Shown: positions 53,046-62,239, numbered from the stretch's first letter. The stretch is 64,000 nucleotides of DNA from Lysinibacillus sp. KCTC 33748 (GCF_002237755.1 NZ_MWSJ01000014.1:52959-116958); one strand, 5' to 3'. Notes: a model not told the origin generated them from the sequence alone. Translations and numbers: made by a program.

Positions 53046-54152
53046 GTGGGCAACCGAATAGTTAAATGGCTCGTCTTACTTTGTACGATATTACTTCTAT
53101 CGGCATGTGGTACAGACTCACAGGAAAAAGTGTTGAAGAAAGTTAATGGGAAATGGGCAGAGACCAATGGTTATGAGTTAAATGCGACGATGGAGATTAA
53201 ATCTGGTGGGGATCCAAAAAAATATGATGTAACTGTTTGGCATACGAAACCTGATTTCTATCGAGTGGAAGTTGTAGAAAGTGGGAAAGACGTTTCACAA
53301 ATGATAGTGCGAAATGCAGATGGCGTTTTTGTTGTTACACCTACATTAAACAAAATGTATAAATTCCAAAGTGATTGGCCAAAGAAAAATAGTCAAGCCT
53401 ATTTAATAGGTGCACTAGCAGAAGATTTAGCTCAAGATAAAAATTTAGTCATGAAAGAAGAGGACAAAGCATATATATTTGAAGCGGCTACTAGAAATAG
53501 CTATAAAAATAGTATGCCTCATCAAGTTATAACAGTCGATAAGAAAACAATGCTTCCAACTTCTGTAGTAATTATGAATGATGTAAAAGAAGAGCAAATT
53601 CGTATCACATTTAAAAATATTAAATTAGGTGTTCAGCATGCGGCTAAAGAGTATGCGGTTGAGCAATTTACAGAAAAAGATGAACCAAAAGGGGAAAACG
53701 CTACATCGCCAGAAAAAGATAACAAGGAAGAAAAGGATAAAGGCGATAAAGAGAGCAATAATAATCCGGATGGAAATGATGGGGAACAAGCAGTAAGTGC
53801 AGAAGCCGAAAATACAAAGTTCCAAACACATTACCCTGTTGTAAGTTTAGGCAATACGAAGATGGTGGATGAGAAAGTCATGCAAGAGGGTGGCATGGAA
53901 CGTGTTATCTTAACATTCGACGGTGACAAGCCATTTACAGTTATGCAACAACCAGTTACGAAACAGACTGCAATGTTGCCAGTATCATCGCCTGGTGATC
54001 CTGTAGATTTAGGCTTTACAATTGGAGCTATTACAGATACATCTATTAGCTGGGAAAAGGATGGCGTCGAATTCTTTGTAGCATCTAGTAAATTGACTCG
54101 TGAAGAAATGGTGCAAGTTGCCACTTCTATGACGATAGGTAGTATGAAATAA
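53046..54152 (+). CDS. ydcC: Lipoprotein YdcC, LolA-like
   Basis: 368 residues from the GTG at 53046 (AGGAAAGGGTG upstream). Lipoprotein signal with lipobox LSAC (Cys about 19). The body is a LolA/YdcC-type beta-sandwich (KYDVTVWHTKPDFYRVEVV, FYRVEV, MLPTSVVIMND), and B. subtilis YdcC belongs to the sporulation-linked lipoproteins. A low-complexity charged insert (about 210-250, rich in K, E, D, N) breaks the fold. Anchored outside the membrane. Between acpS and alr as in B. subtilis. Confidence 0.88.
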   Translation: MGNRIVKWLVLLCTILLLSACGTDSQEKVLKKVNGKWAETNGYELNATMEIKSGGDPKKYDVTVWHTKPDFYRVEVVESGKDVSQMIVRNADGVFVVTPTLNKMYKFQSDWPKKNSQAYLIGALAEDLAQDKNLVMKEEDKAYIFEAATRNSYKNSMPHQVITVDKKTMLPTSVVIMNDVKEEQIRITFKNIKLGVQHAAKEYAVEQFTEKDEPKGENATSPEKDNKEEKDKGDKESNNNPDGNDGEQAVSAEAENTKFQTHYPVVSLGNTKMVDEKVMQEGGMERVILTFDGDKPFTVMQQPVTKQTAMLPVSSPGDPVDLGFTIGAITDTSISWEKDGVEFFVASSKLTREEMVQVATSMTIGSMK

Positions 54153-54159
54153 TTACTCT

Positions 54160-54195
54160 AGCTACAGCTTTCTAAATGGAAAGCTGTAGCTTATT
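54160..54195 (+). terminator. Hairpin after ydcC
   Basis: AGCTACAGCTTTC (54160-54172) pairs with GAAAGCTGTAGCT (54179-54191). T-run is weak, so read-through to alr is possible. Confidence 0.7.
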
Positions 54196-54371
54196 AAGAA
54201 AAATAGTGCAGTTTTGATGAATATTAACACTGTTTAGAAAGTGTTAAGTCATATATGATAAAAGTTATGTAGAAAATTAGTCTAAAATAGAATAACTTAT
54301 GGTAAAACTGTAGAGCGAAAGTGATTTAATCAATACATATTGTTTTAATAAAATATAAAGAGGGTATTCTT

Positions 54372-55493
54372 ATGGAGATACAGCAGTATTTTAGACCAAC
54401 CAAAGCAATTGTAGACTTACAAGCAATTCAACAAAACGTAAAAAATTTGAAAAAGCTACTTCAACCTAATGTTCAAATTATAGCTGTCGTAAAAGCAAAT
54501 GCATACGGTCATGGAGATATAGCCGTTGCAAAAGCGGCACTCGAGGCAGGGGCAACAATACTTGCTGTGGCAACGCCCGATGAAGCATTACATATTCGAG
54601 CGCATTTTGAAGAACCGGACATACTATTATTAGGTGCCTCTCCAATTTCGTTTGTGCCATACGCTGCCAAGCAGCGCATAATTCTTACGGCGTTTGCTAG
54701 TGAATGGGTACAGCAAGCTGCTCCGTTCATAGCTAATGAAGTAAATCCTTTACGACTACATATAAAAGTAGATAGTGGAATGGGCAGAATTGGCGTTCGT
54801 TCAGAACAAGAATTATTGGAACTATATCAAACAATAATGAATACAATAAATGTAGAGCTTGATGGGATATTCACACATTTTGCGACTGCAGATGAAGAAG
54901 ATGCCTCTTACTTCGATAGACAAGTGCAATTTTTTAAGAGATGTGTCTCAGTATTGCCTGAAAAGCCTAGACTTGTTCATGCATCAAATACAGCTACATC
55001 CTTAGTGAAAGATACACATTTACAATTTGATGCTGTCAGATATGGTATTTCAATGTATGGATTATCACCATCGCCTTATGTAGAAGGTATTTTACCATTT
55101 TCGTTACAGCCAGCGTTTTCACTTGAGAGTGAGCTTGTTCATGTAAAACAGTTACAAGCAGGTGATTCAGTAGGCTATGGCGCTACTTTTACGGCCCCAT
55201 CGGATATGTGGATTGGAACGATCCCAATAGGCTATGCTGACGGAGTGATTCGTAAATTAGGCGGACAAGAAGTACTAATTGATGGTCAAAGAATGCAGAT
55301 TGTCGGACGAATTTGTATGGACCAATGTATGGTTACCTTGCCAAAAGCATATGCTATAGGTGAGAAAGTAACACTCATTGGTCATCAAGGACAGGATGTT
55401 ATTTCAATGAATGAATGGGCAGCGAAGCTTGAAACCATTAATTATGAAGTACCATGCATTATTACAGCGAGGGTTCCTAGATTTTACATTTAA
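54372..55493 (+). CDS. alr: Alanine racemase
   Basis: 373 residues. Fold-type III PLP enzyme that makes D-alanine for peptidoglycan. VVKANAYGHGD holds the PLP lysine (residue 41) and the tyrosine of the second base is in SVGYGATF. AGAGGG precedes the ATG. It supplies substrate to Ddl encoded in the same block. As in B. subtilis it precedes the ndoAI-ndoA pair, here after a repeat fragment. Confidence 0.95.
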   Translation: MEIQQYFRPTKAIVDLQAIQQNVKNLKKLLQPNVQIIAVVKANAYGHGDIAVAKAALEAGATILAVATPDEALHIRAHFEEPDILLLGASPISFVPYAAKQRIILTAFASEWVQQAAPFIANEVNPLRLHIKVDSGMGRIGVRSEQELLELYQTIMNTINVELDGIFTHFATADEEDASYFDRQVQFFKRCVSVLPEKPRLVHASNTATSLVKDTHLQFDAVRYGISMYGLSPSPYVEGILPFSLQPAFSLESELVHVKQLQAGDSVGYGATFTAPSDMWIGTIPIGYADGVIRKLGGQEVLIDGQRMQIVGRICMDQCMVTLPKAYAIGEKVTLIGHQGQDVISMNEWAAKLETINYEVPCIITARVPRFYI

Positions 55494-55814
55494 CTCTAAG
55501 CTGAAATCGGAATCAATTATGCCGAGGCTTAATTGATTTTAGGACAAATGAATACTTTATCAGAGCAACTAAACAACTTAGTGAATAACTACTTACTAAT
55601 CAATATGTTAAATTACCGAGTAGATGAGCCATTCATAATTTGTGACATATTGCAAGGTAAATAAGTCGGCATATTCCTTCGACAACCTACATATTTTTAC
55701 AACTTGGACTTTAAATTGTCAGATATTTTGTCATTTCGTGTCTTTTCAACGATATCTTTCAATGGTAGAATGGGTAGTAATGAAAAGTGGATGGTTCCGT
55801 TGGAGGTGCTTGCT
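55494..55814. other. Spacer between alr and ndoAI with a repeat remnant
   Basis: 55511-55537 carries CAATTATGCCGAGGCTTAAT, the third hairpin of the three-hairpin family. The rest is AT-rich with no gene. GGAGGTG at 55802-55808 is the ribosome site of the next gene. Confidence 0.55.
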
Positions 55815-56078
55815 GTGTACGAGAAAAAGTTAAGAGAAGCTACAATTGCTGTTCAGGATAGACTGTTTCTACAAACAAAGGAAGTAATTGAGAGTGAATC
55901 TTTTGCGCGTATTTTGTCGCGCAAAGTTTTAATGCAGGAGCAACCAAATCAAATACGGGAAGCTATGATGAAAGGATATGTTGAAATGTCTCATATAAAT
56001 CTGAGTATTGCAAGTGAATGCTTGCACGCAGAATATGAAGCACAACATACAGTGGAGCGTCTCGTTAGCGGGGGATGA
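55815..56078 (+). CDS. ndoAI: Antitoxin of the MazF/EndoA system (EndoAI, divergent)
   Basis: 87 residues from the GTG at 55815, which has GGAGGTG at 55802-55808. The C-terminus [20 protein letters not shown] then [16 protein letters not shown] matches B. subtilis EndoAI almost exactly; this tail binds and blocks the toxin. The N-terminal half ([33 protein letters not shown]) fits a ribbon-helix-helix DNA-binding domain but is quite diverged. It ends five bases before the toxin start, the normal arrangement. It should neutralise NdoA and repress the pair. Confidence 0.85.
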   Translation: MYEKKLREATIAVQDRLFLQTKEVIESESFARILSRKVLMQEQPNQIREAMMKGYVEMSHINLSIASECLHAEYEAQHTVERLVSGG

Positions 56079-56082
56079 CACT

Positions 56083-56433
56083 TTGAATGTAAAACGTGGT
56101 GACGTTTTTTTTGCAGATTTATCGCCGGTAGTTGGGTCCGAACAAGGGGGCACTAGGCCGGTGCTGATTATTCAAAATGATATTGGAAATCGATTTAGTC
56201 CGACTGTCATCATCGCAGCTATTACTGCACAGATTCAGAAAGCAAAATTACCGACGCACGTCGAAATTAATGCTGAAAAGTATGGTTTTGAACGTGACTC
56301 GGTTATTCTGCTCGAGCAAGTGCGGACGATTGATAAGTCAAGATTGACAGATCGTATTACACAACTTGACCATGCGTTGATGGAGAAAGTTGATGGTGCA
56401 TTGATGATTAGTTTAGGGCTTGTTAAATTTTGA
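56083..56433 (+). CDS. ndoA: Endoribonuclease toxin MazF/EndoA
   Basis: 116 residues from the TTG at 56083 (GGGG eight bases upstream), the same length as B. subtilis NdoA, and very close to it: [77 protein letters not shown]. The mRNA interferase cuts at UACAU-type sites. Catalytic Arg and Thr ([16 protein letters not shown]) are intact. Terminator at 56453. Confidence 0.95.
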   Translation: MNVKRGDVFFADLSPVVGSEQGGTRPVLIIQNDIGNRFSPTVIIAAITAQIQKAKLPTHVEINAEKYGFERDSVILLEQVRTIDKSRLTDRITQLDHALMEKVDGALMISLGLVKF

Positions 56434-56452
56434 TATACATATGTGTATAGCG

Positions 56453-56487
56453 GCATCGAGATGTTTTCATCTCGATGCTTTTTTGTA
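56453..56487 (+). terminator. Terminator after ndoA
   Basis: GCATCGAGATG and CATCTCGATGC form an 11-bp stem, then TTTTTT. It separates the toxin pair from the rsb genes. Confidence 0.88.
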
Positions 56488-56824
56488 TTGTTCCCCCAAA
56501 ATACTTATTGATATCGCTTTTCAAAAATGGTGCCCATAGATTTGAGTGAGGTATATTCAAGATCTAAAATTAGCATCGATTTTTGAAAAAAGTATTGAGA
56601 GGTTTAAGAAAATATATATAGAATTTCAACTTCATTCAGCAACAAGTGTTTTTCTGTGCGAAAGCGGAAGCGACAGCAATAAAATTTTTTCTGTGAAATA
56701 CAAACTTAGCGACAGCAACCATTTCGCTGAGGTAAAATCTTTAATATAATTAAAATAAGTATTCAGCCAAGTGGGTCAAAAAAAGTGTAAGAGTATAACT
56801 CCGAAAGGAACTGGGGGGACAGCA
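56488..56824. repeat. Repeat-bearing region where rsbR-rsbS would be
   Basis: 56620-56745 holds AACTTCATTCAGCAACAAG, GTGCGAAAGCGGAAGCGACA, a half-repeated AACTTAGCGACAGCAACC and TTCGCTGAGGTAAAATC, the short module twice. The rest has no gene remnant that I can read. GGGGGGAC at 56813-56820 is the rsbT ribosome site. In B. subtilis rsbR and rsbS lie at this position. Confidence 0.65.
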
Positions 56825-57226
56825 GTGACAATTAAGTCTTCGGTTGAGATTATTACTGAGTGGGATATAGTAGCAGCAAGACAACTGGGGCGTGACGAAG
56901 CAAAAGCGCTTGGATTTGACACTGTTGATCAGGCTCGAATCACCACAGCTATAAGCGAACTAGCTAGAAATATATATTTATATGCAAGGATAGGTGTCAT
57001 TGAAATTGAAAAATTTGAGTCAGACACAGAGAAAAAAATAATTGTTATTGCAACTGATCAAGGACCAGGAATAGAGGATGTTCGGAAAGTGATGGAGGAT
57101 GGTTACTCTACTTCTGGGGGGCTAGGTGCAGGTTTACCAGGCGTTAATCGATTGATGGATAGTATGAATATTCATTCGGTTATTGGTGAAGGGACAACGA
57201 TAAGAGCTGAAAAATGGCTGTGTTAG
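56825..57226 (+). CDS. rsbT: Serine/threonine kinase RsbT, switch protein
   Basis: 133 residues from the GTG at 56825, exactly the B. subtilis length. GHKL fold: IITEWDIVAARQLGRDEAK, ISELARNIYLYA (N-box), ATDQGPGI (G1), GLGAGLPGVNR (G2). In B. subtilis it phosphorylates RsbR and RsbS in the stressosome and, once freed, activates RsbU. rsbR and rsbS are absent upstream. RsbU starts 4 bases after the stop. Confidence 0.95.
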   Translation: MTIKSSVEIITEWDIVAARQLGRDEAKALGFDTVDQARITTAISELARNIYLYARIGVIEIEKFESDTEKKIIVIATDQGPGIEDVRKVMEDGYSTSGGLGAGLPGVNRLMDSMNIHSVIGEGTTIRAEKWLC

Positions 57227-57229
57227 GAT

Positions 57230-58234
57230 GTGGAGTTGTTGGATCGATTAGAATCTCAATATAAAAAGATTTTGTCAGATTATATGACTGATCAAACTGA
57301 AAAGAATTTGTATATTGCTCAAAATTTCACTCGTCAGTTAATCCAAAATAATATTTCTCTAGAGGATGTTGTAAGTATTCATAAAAACGCAGTTGAAAAG
57401 CTATTTCCACGTAGAATGAGTGAAGAACAGCTTGCATATGATTTTCTTATCGAAGTGATGGTGCATTATGGAATGGCTCATAGGGAGCACCAAAGCTTAT
57501 TACAAAAACAAGCTGAGTATGAGATAGAAATGAAAATTGCTACAAGTATCCAGAGTACATTACTTAAAACAGAGGTACCACAACTTATAAATATCGATAT
57601 AGGAATGATATCTATTCCAATCCGGAAAATGAATGGGGATTATGTCCATTTTTTATATAATCGAGATGATTATTTGAGTGTAGCCGTGACAGATGTGGTA
57701 GGTAAAGGTGTTCCAGCAGCATTATGTATGTCTATGGTAAAATATGGTTTAGAAGCATTGGATTATGCATATAGAGATCCTTCATATGTATTAGAGGTCA
57801 TTAATCGAGTAATTGAAAAGAGTGTAGACGACAGTATGTTTGTGTCTATGTTCTACGGTTGTTTGGATATGCGAAAAAGCACTTTTTCTTATGCTTCTGC
57901 AGGTCACGAGCCAGCTCTTCATTACAGTGCTATGCGTGATCAATTTATCCCTTTAGAATCAACGGGATTATTATTAGGTGTGTTGCCAGAAACGAAGTAT
58001 TCTTATAACGAAATTACTTTGGAAGAAAACGACATCGTAATCATGATGACGGATGGTGTTACTGAATTCAGATTGCAGGATGAATTGAATGCACGAGAGG
58101 TCATTACATCATTAGTATTTGAAAATAAATACTTGTCAGCCCAAGAATTATGTAATCTTCTTTATAAGCAAATTGAAAAAATACAGGATTTTAAACTAAC
58201 AGATGATTTTACAATTGCAATTATAAAAAATTAG
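57230..58234 (+). CDS. rsbU: PP2C phosphatase RsbU
   Basis: 334 residues. GTG at 57230 overlaps the rsbT end region; a TTG at 57236 is also possible by ribosome-site spacing. The N-terminal four-helix domain (1-85, FTRQLIQNNISLEDVVSIHK) binds RsbT; the C-terminal PP2C domain has MNGDYVHFLYNR, VVGKGVPAALCMSMVKY, YASAGHEP, MTDGVTEFR and LTDDFTIAII with the metal aspartates. It removes phosphate from RsbV-P, releasing sigma-B. Length matches B. subtilis (335). Confidence 0.95.
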   Translation: MELLDRLESQYKKILSDYMTDQTEKNLYIAQNFTRQLIQNNISLEDVVSIHKNAVEKLFPRRMSEEQLAYDFLIEVMVHYGMAHREHQSLLQKQAEYEIEMKIATSIQSTLLKTEVPQLINIDIGMISIPIRKMNGDYVHFLYNRDDYLSVAVTDVVGKGVPAALCMSMVKYGLEALDYAYRDPSYVLEVINRVIEKSVDDSMFVSMFYGCLDMRKSTFSYASAGHEPALHYSAMRDQFIPLESTGLLLGVLPETKYSYNEITLEENDIVIMMTDGVTEFRLQDELNAREVITSLVFENKYLSAQELCNLLYKQIEKIQDFKLTDDFTIAIIKN

Positions 58235-58242
58235 TTTTTTAG

Positions 58243-58268
58243 GTTTGACTTTTAATAATTACGGGAAT
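58243..58268 (+). promoter_or_regulatory. Sigma-B promoter for rsbVW-sigB
   Basis: GTTTGA (58243-58248), 14 bases, GGGAAT (58263-58268). One mismatch to the sigma-B -35 consensus GTTTAA and a full match to GGGWAT. It lies between rsbU and rsbV, as in B. subtilis, and would give sigma-B autoregulation. Confidence 0.85.
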
Positions 58269-58305
58269 AGAAAATTAGTCTAACAAATTGGTGGAGGTGT
58301 GCTGT

Positions 58306-58641
58306 ATGGACATGGCGATACACTTTAAAGAACTTGATAATAAACTATACGGATTTGTAGAGGGTGAAATAGATACTTTTACTGCTTCAGGACTCAGGGA
58401 AGAATTAGAGGCAGTGAAAATTACTGAGGGATTAGAAATAGTACTTAATTTATCAAAAGTTAATTATATGGATAGTACAGGGCTGGGTATCTTTGTAGCC
58501 TTTTACAAAAGAACACTACGCGAAAATGGGAAAGTTAAATTAGTTGGTTTATCGAATAGATTACAAAGGTTGTTTGAAATTACTGGTTTAAGCGATTTAA
58601 TGGATATTGAAACTGATAAAAAGGTGGAATTAAGAAAATGA
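58306..58641 (+). CDS. rsbV: Anti-anti-sigma factor RsbV
   Basis: 111 residues from the ATG at 58306 (GGAGGTG six bases upstream). STAS domain with the phosphoacceptor in NYMDSTGLGIFVAF (Ser57). Unphosphorylated RsbV binds RsbW and frees sigma-B; RsbU removes the phosphate. Overlaps rsbW by 4 bases. Confidence 0.95.
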   Translation: MDMAIHFKELDNKLYGFVEGEIDTFTASGLREELEAVKITEGLEIVLNLSKVNYMDSTGLGIFVAFYKRTLRENGKVKLVGLSNRLQRLFEITGLSDLMDIETDKKVELRK

Positions 58642-59108
58642 AGGAATTTGATTATATTGAGATAAGGGTTCCTGCAAAACCGCAATTTGTCAGTGTGATT
58701 CGATTGACGGTTTCTGGCTTAGCTAGTCGAGTTGGATTTAATTACGATGATATTGAAGATTTAAAAATTGCTGCAAGTGAAGCGGTAACAAATGTTGTAC
58801 ATCATGCATATAAGGACGAAGAAGAGGGAGAAATCGTCATTGGATGCGCTTTGTATGAAAATAAACTAGAAATGATGATTGCAGATTACGGTAATAGTTT
58901 TAATTTTGAGGAGATAAAATCGAAAATTGGTCCGTATCATCCTGAAGAGAGTATTGCAGGTCTTCGCGAAGGTGGTTTAGGGCTTTATTTAATGGAAACT
59001 TTGATGGATGAGGTGATGATAAATAACGATGGTGGCGTAACTGTTTTCATGACTAAGTATGTCGCTAGAGAGCAGGTGGAGAAAAATGTCGAAAGAATCA
59101 CTACCTAA
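58638..59108 (+). CDS. rsbW: Serine-protein kinase / anti-sigma-B factor RsbW
   Basis: 156 residues, GHKL kinase: IAASEAVTNVVHHAY (N-box), MIADYGNSF (G1), GLGLYLMETLMDEV (G2). It phosphorylates RsbV and, otherwise, binds and inhibits sigma-B. Start ATG 58638 overlaps rsbV stop (translational coupling), and its end overlaps sigB by 23 bases. Confidence 0.95.
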   Translation: MKEFDYIEIRVPAKPQFVSVIRLTVSGLASRVGFNYDDIEDLKIAASEAVTNVVHHAYKDEEEGEIVIGCALYENKLEMMIADYGNSFNFEEIKSKIGPYHPEESIAGLREGGLGLYLMETLMDEVMINNDGGVTVFMTKYVAREQVEKNVERITT

Positions 59109-59871
59109 ATCTTCGTCTAAGGAAGATATACTAAGGTGGATTGCGCTGTACCAATCAACGGAAGATGATGATGCTCAGACAAATTTAGTGATTCATTATC
59201 GATATTTAGTAGAGTCCATTGCACGTAAATATTCGAATGGTAAATCTAGTTATGATGATATTACTCAAGTAGGTACGCTGGGGTTGCTAGGTGCAATACG
59301 ACGTTTTAATCCTGATGTTGGTCGAAGTTTTGAAGCATTTGCTGTTCCAACGATTGTTGGAGAAATTAAACGCTTTTTACGCGATAAGACTTGGGATGTT
59401 CATGTGCCAAGGCGGATAAAAGAATTAGGACCACGAATTAAAACAACAGTTGAAGCGTTAACAGTTGAGTTGCAACGTTCTCCGTCTATTAAGGAAATTG
59501 CGGATCAATTAGAAGTAGAAGAAGAAGAAGTGTTAGAGGCTATGGAGATGAGCCGTAGTTACCATGCTCTTTCTATGGATCATTCAATAGAATCGGATGC
59601 TGACGGTAGTACAGTAACGTTATTTGATATTATGGGTAAAGAAGATGACGGCTATGAAATGACTAATAAAAGAATGATTGTTTCTGAAGCAATGAGTATT
59701 TTAGATGAGAGAGAAAGGCAAATCATTCAGCTTACATATTTAGAGCAACTCACTCAAAAAGAAGTTGGAGAACGATTAGGGGTTTCTCAAATGCATGTAT
59801 CTAGAATACAAAGGAAGGCAATAAAAAAATTACAAGAAGCTATCTTAGTAAGAGATGGTGTCTCGCTTTAA
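59086..59871 (+). CDS. sigB: RNA polymerase sigma-B factor
   Basis: 261 residues from the ATG at 59086 (GGTGGAG upstream; the longer frame from 59059 has no ribosome site). Sigma-70 regions: 2 (YDDITQVGTLGLLGAIRRFN, FEAFAVPTIVGEIKRFLRD), 3 (VPRRIKELGPRI), 4 (LDERERQIIQL, VSQMHVSRIQRKAIK). Directs general stress transcription. No rsbX follows; the next gene is tex. Overlap with rsbW shows tight coupling. Terminator at 59971. Confidence 0.95.
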   Translation: MSKESLPKSSSKEDILRWIALYQSTEDDDAQTNLVIHYRYLVESIARKYSNGKSSYDDITQVGTLGLLGAIRRFNPDVGRSFEAFAVPTIVGEIKRFLRDKTWDVHVPRRIKELGPRIKTTVEALTVELQRSPSIKEIADQLEVEEEEVLEAMEMSRSYHALSMDHSIESDADGSTVTLFDIMGKEDDGYEMTNKRMIVSEAMSILDERERQIIQLTYLEQLTQKEVGERLGVSQMHVSRIQRKAIKKLQEAILVRDGVSL

Positions 59872-59970
59872 AAATTTATAGCGAGAGGGGCTTTGCTGTT
59901 ATTGTCACAAATACAAGCAATAGCATGAGCTTAGTAGGAAGTGTTAGCGAAAACAGTCTCTTCGTATTGA

Positions 59971-60010
59971 AAAAATAGTCTACTCTTCCGTTAGAGTAGA
60001 CTATTTTTGC
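59971..60010 (+). terminator. Terminator after sigB
   Basis: AAAAATAGTCTACTCT (59971-59986) and AGAGTAGACTATTTTT (59993-60008) form a strong 16-bp stem. The 100 bases between sigB and here hold no rsbX. Confidence 0.9.
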
Positions 60011-60061
60011 ATTTTTAGTGAAGTGTAATGGTAAAATGAAAAGAAAAAAGGTAGTGATGAT

Positions 60062-62236
60062 GTGGAACAAAAGCAAATGTTACAGCTCATTGCAAAGGAT
60101 GTAGCTGTTAAGCCGAGTCAAGCTGAGGCTGTTATTAAATTATTAGAAGAAGGAAATACCGTGCCATTCATTGCACGTTATCGAAAAGAAGCTACTGGGT
60201 CCCTTGATGAAGTGCAGATTAAAGCTGTGGAGGATCGTTATCATTACATACAGCAGCTTGAGCAACGCAAAGAAGAGGTTATACGATTAATTCAGGAACA
60301 AGATAAACTAACACCTGAATTAGAACAAGCGATTCAAGCAGCAACTGTTTTACAACGTGTAGAGGATTTATATCGACCGTATAAACAAAAACGCCGAACA
60401 AAGGCGACAATAGCGAAAGAGAAAGGATTAGAACCTCTTGCGGATCTTCTATTAGAGTATCGTAATGATGCTTTAGAGAAATTAGCGATGGCCTTCGTAG
60501 ATGAGGAAAAAGTTGCTAATGTAGAGGATGCATTAGCTGGGGCGCGAGATATTTTGGCAGAGCGCTTTGCCGATGACGCGGCAATCCGTGAAAAAATTCG
60601 TACGTATTCATGGAAAGATGGAGTACTTGCTACAAGTGTGAGGGATGCAGATGCAGACGAAAAAAACGTGTTTGAAATGTATTATGAATATGAAGAACCT
60701 GTAAATCGTATTGTCCCACACCGTATTTTAGCTGTAAATCGTGGTGAGAAAGAAGAAATCTTAAAAGTAGCAATTCAAGTACCGATAGATCGAGTATTGA
60801 TGATTATGTGGAAGGAGTGGATTCCGGCTACAGGTTCCTCTCCAGCAATTGCTGAAGTAAAGCTAGCGATTGAGGATTCGTACAAGCGTCTAATTCAGCC
60901 TTCTATAGAACGAGAGTTACGAAATGAATTAACAGAAAAAGCAGAGATGCAGGCTATTCATATTTTCTCTGAGAACTTACGTAATCTTTTATTACAGCCT
61001 CCAATGAAAGGGAAGTATGTATTGGGAGTTGATCCAGCGTACCGTACAGGCTGTAAGCTAGCTGTTGTAGATGAAACTGGGAAAATGCTTGAGGTTACAG
61101 CCGTTTATCCACATCCGCCAAAACCAGATGTAGCAAAATCGAAAGCAATTGTGAAAGAGATTTTAGCGAAATACCCAATTACTATAATCGCTATTGGTAA
61201 TGGTACTGCCTCACGCGAAACAGAACAATTTATAGTGGATGTATTGAATGAACTTGAAACAGATATTGCCTATGTGATCGTCAATGAAGCAGGAGCTTCT
61301 GTTTATTCAGCATCCGAAGTTGCCCGTACAGAGTTTCCGGATTTACAGGTAGAACAGCGTAGTGCCGTTTCTATTGCACGCCGCTTGCAAGATCCGCTGT
61401 CGGAATTAGTGAAAATTGAGCCAAAAGCAGTTGGGGTAGGTCAATATCAGCATGATGTCTCTCAAAAGAAATTGAATGAGTCCTTAACATTTATAGTAGA
61501 GACGGCTGTAAACCAAGTTGGTGTTGATGTTAATACAGCCTCAGCTTCACTACTACAATACGTTTCTGGATTATCTAAAACGGTTGCGGAGAATATCGTG
61601 AAGGTGCGAGAGGAAAATGGACAATTTACTACTCGTGCTCAACTAAAGAAAATTCCACGACTTGGTGCCAAAACGTATGAACAAGCAATAGGTTTCTTAC
61701 GTGTGCCAGGAGCCAAGAATGCATTCGATGCTACGGGCATTCACCCTGAAAGTTATAGTGTAGCAGAGCAGATTTTAGAGGTTGTACAAATTGATAAAAA
61801 AGAGCTAGGGACGCAAAAGGCCGAGGAAGCCATTGCAAAACTAGATCAAGAAAAATTAAGTGGCATTTTAGATGTTGGAGTAATCACAATTAAGGATATT
61901 GTGGATACATTAATGAAACCAAGTCGCGATCCACGTGATGCATTCCCTCAGCCTTTACTGAAAACAGATGTATTGAAAATGGAAGATTTACAAGTTGGGA
62001 TGGAATTACAAGGTACAGTGAGAAATGTCGTTGATTTCGGAGCATTTGTAGACATTGGAGTGAAGCAGGACGGGCTTGTGCATATTTCTAAATTACAAAA
62101 AAGACGTATTAAACATCCATTAGAGGTTGTTGCACTCGGTGATATTGTGACGGTTTGGGTAGAACAAATAGATGTCAATAAAGGGCGCATATCATTAACG
62201 ATGCTGCCTCCTAAAGATCAAACTATCGAAGCGTAA
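60062..62236 (+). CDS. tex: Tex (YdcI-like) S1 RNA-binding protein
   Basis: 724 residues from the GTG at 60062. Domain order: N-terminal helical (1-200), YqgF-like RNase H fold (about 325-455), helix-hairpin-helix (about 490-560, VNTASASLLQYVSGLSKTVA), and C-terminal S1 (about 650-718, VGMELQGTVRNVVDFGAFVD). It binds RNA and is a transcription accessory protein. B. subtilis ydcI follows rsbX; here tex follows sigB directly. AAAGGTAGTGATG precedes the start. Confidence 0.93.
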   Translation: MEQKQMLQLIAKDVAVKPSQAEAVIKLLEEGNTVPFIARYRKEATGSLDEVQIKAVEDRYHYIQQLEQRKEEVIRLIQEQDKLTPELEQAIQAATVLQRVEDLYRPYKQKRRTKATIAKEKGLEPLADLLLEYRNDALEKLAMAFVDEEKVANVEDALAGARDILAERFADDAAIREKIRTYSWKDGVLATSVRDADADEKNVFEMYYEYEEPVNRIVPHRILAVNRGEKEEILKVAIQVPIDRVLMIMWKEWIPATGSSPAIAEVKLAIEDSYKRLIQPSIERELRNELTEKAEMQAIHIFSENLRNLLLQPPMKGKYVLGVDPAYRTGCKLAVVDETGKMLEVTAVYPHPPKPDVAKSKAIVKEILAKYPITIIAIGNGTASRETEQFIVDVLNELETDIAYVIVNEAGASVYSASEVARTEFPDLQVEQRSAVSIARRLQDPLSELVKIEPKAVGVGQYQHDVSQKKLNESLTFIVETAVNQVGVDVNTASASLLQYVSGLSKTVAENIVKVREENGQFTTRAQLKKIPRLGAKTYEQAIGFLRVPGAKNAFDATGIHPESYSVAEQILEVVQIDKKELGTQKAEEAIAKLDQEKLSGILDVGVITIKDIVDTLMKPSRDPRDAFPQPLLKTDVLKMEDLQVGMELQGTVRNVVDFGAFVDIGVKQDGLVHISKLQKRRIKHPLEVVALGDIVTVWVEQIDVNKGRISLTMLPPKDQTIEA

Positions 62237-62239
62237 TTA

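Noticed and set aside
56546..56749. 67-residue frame between ndoA and rsbT
   Set aside because: No ribosome site, and much of it is the repeat module; it does not resemble RsbR or RsbS.
59881..59974. Possible rsbX remnant after sigB
   Set aside because: A short open frame exists here but it does not resemble RsbX and has no start.
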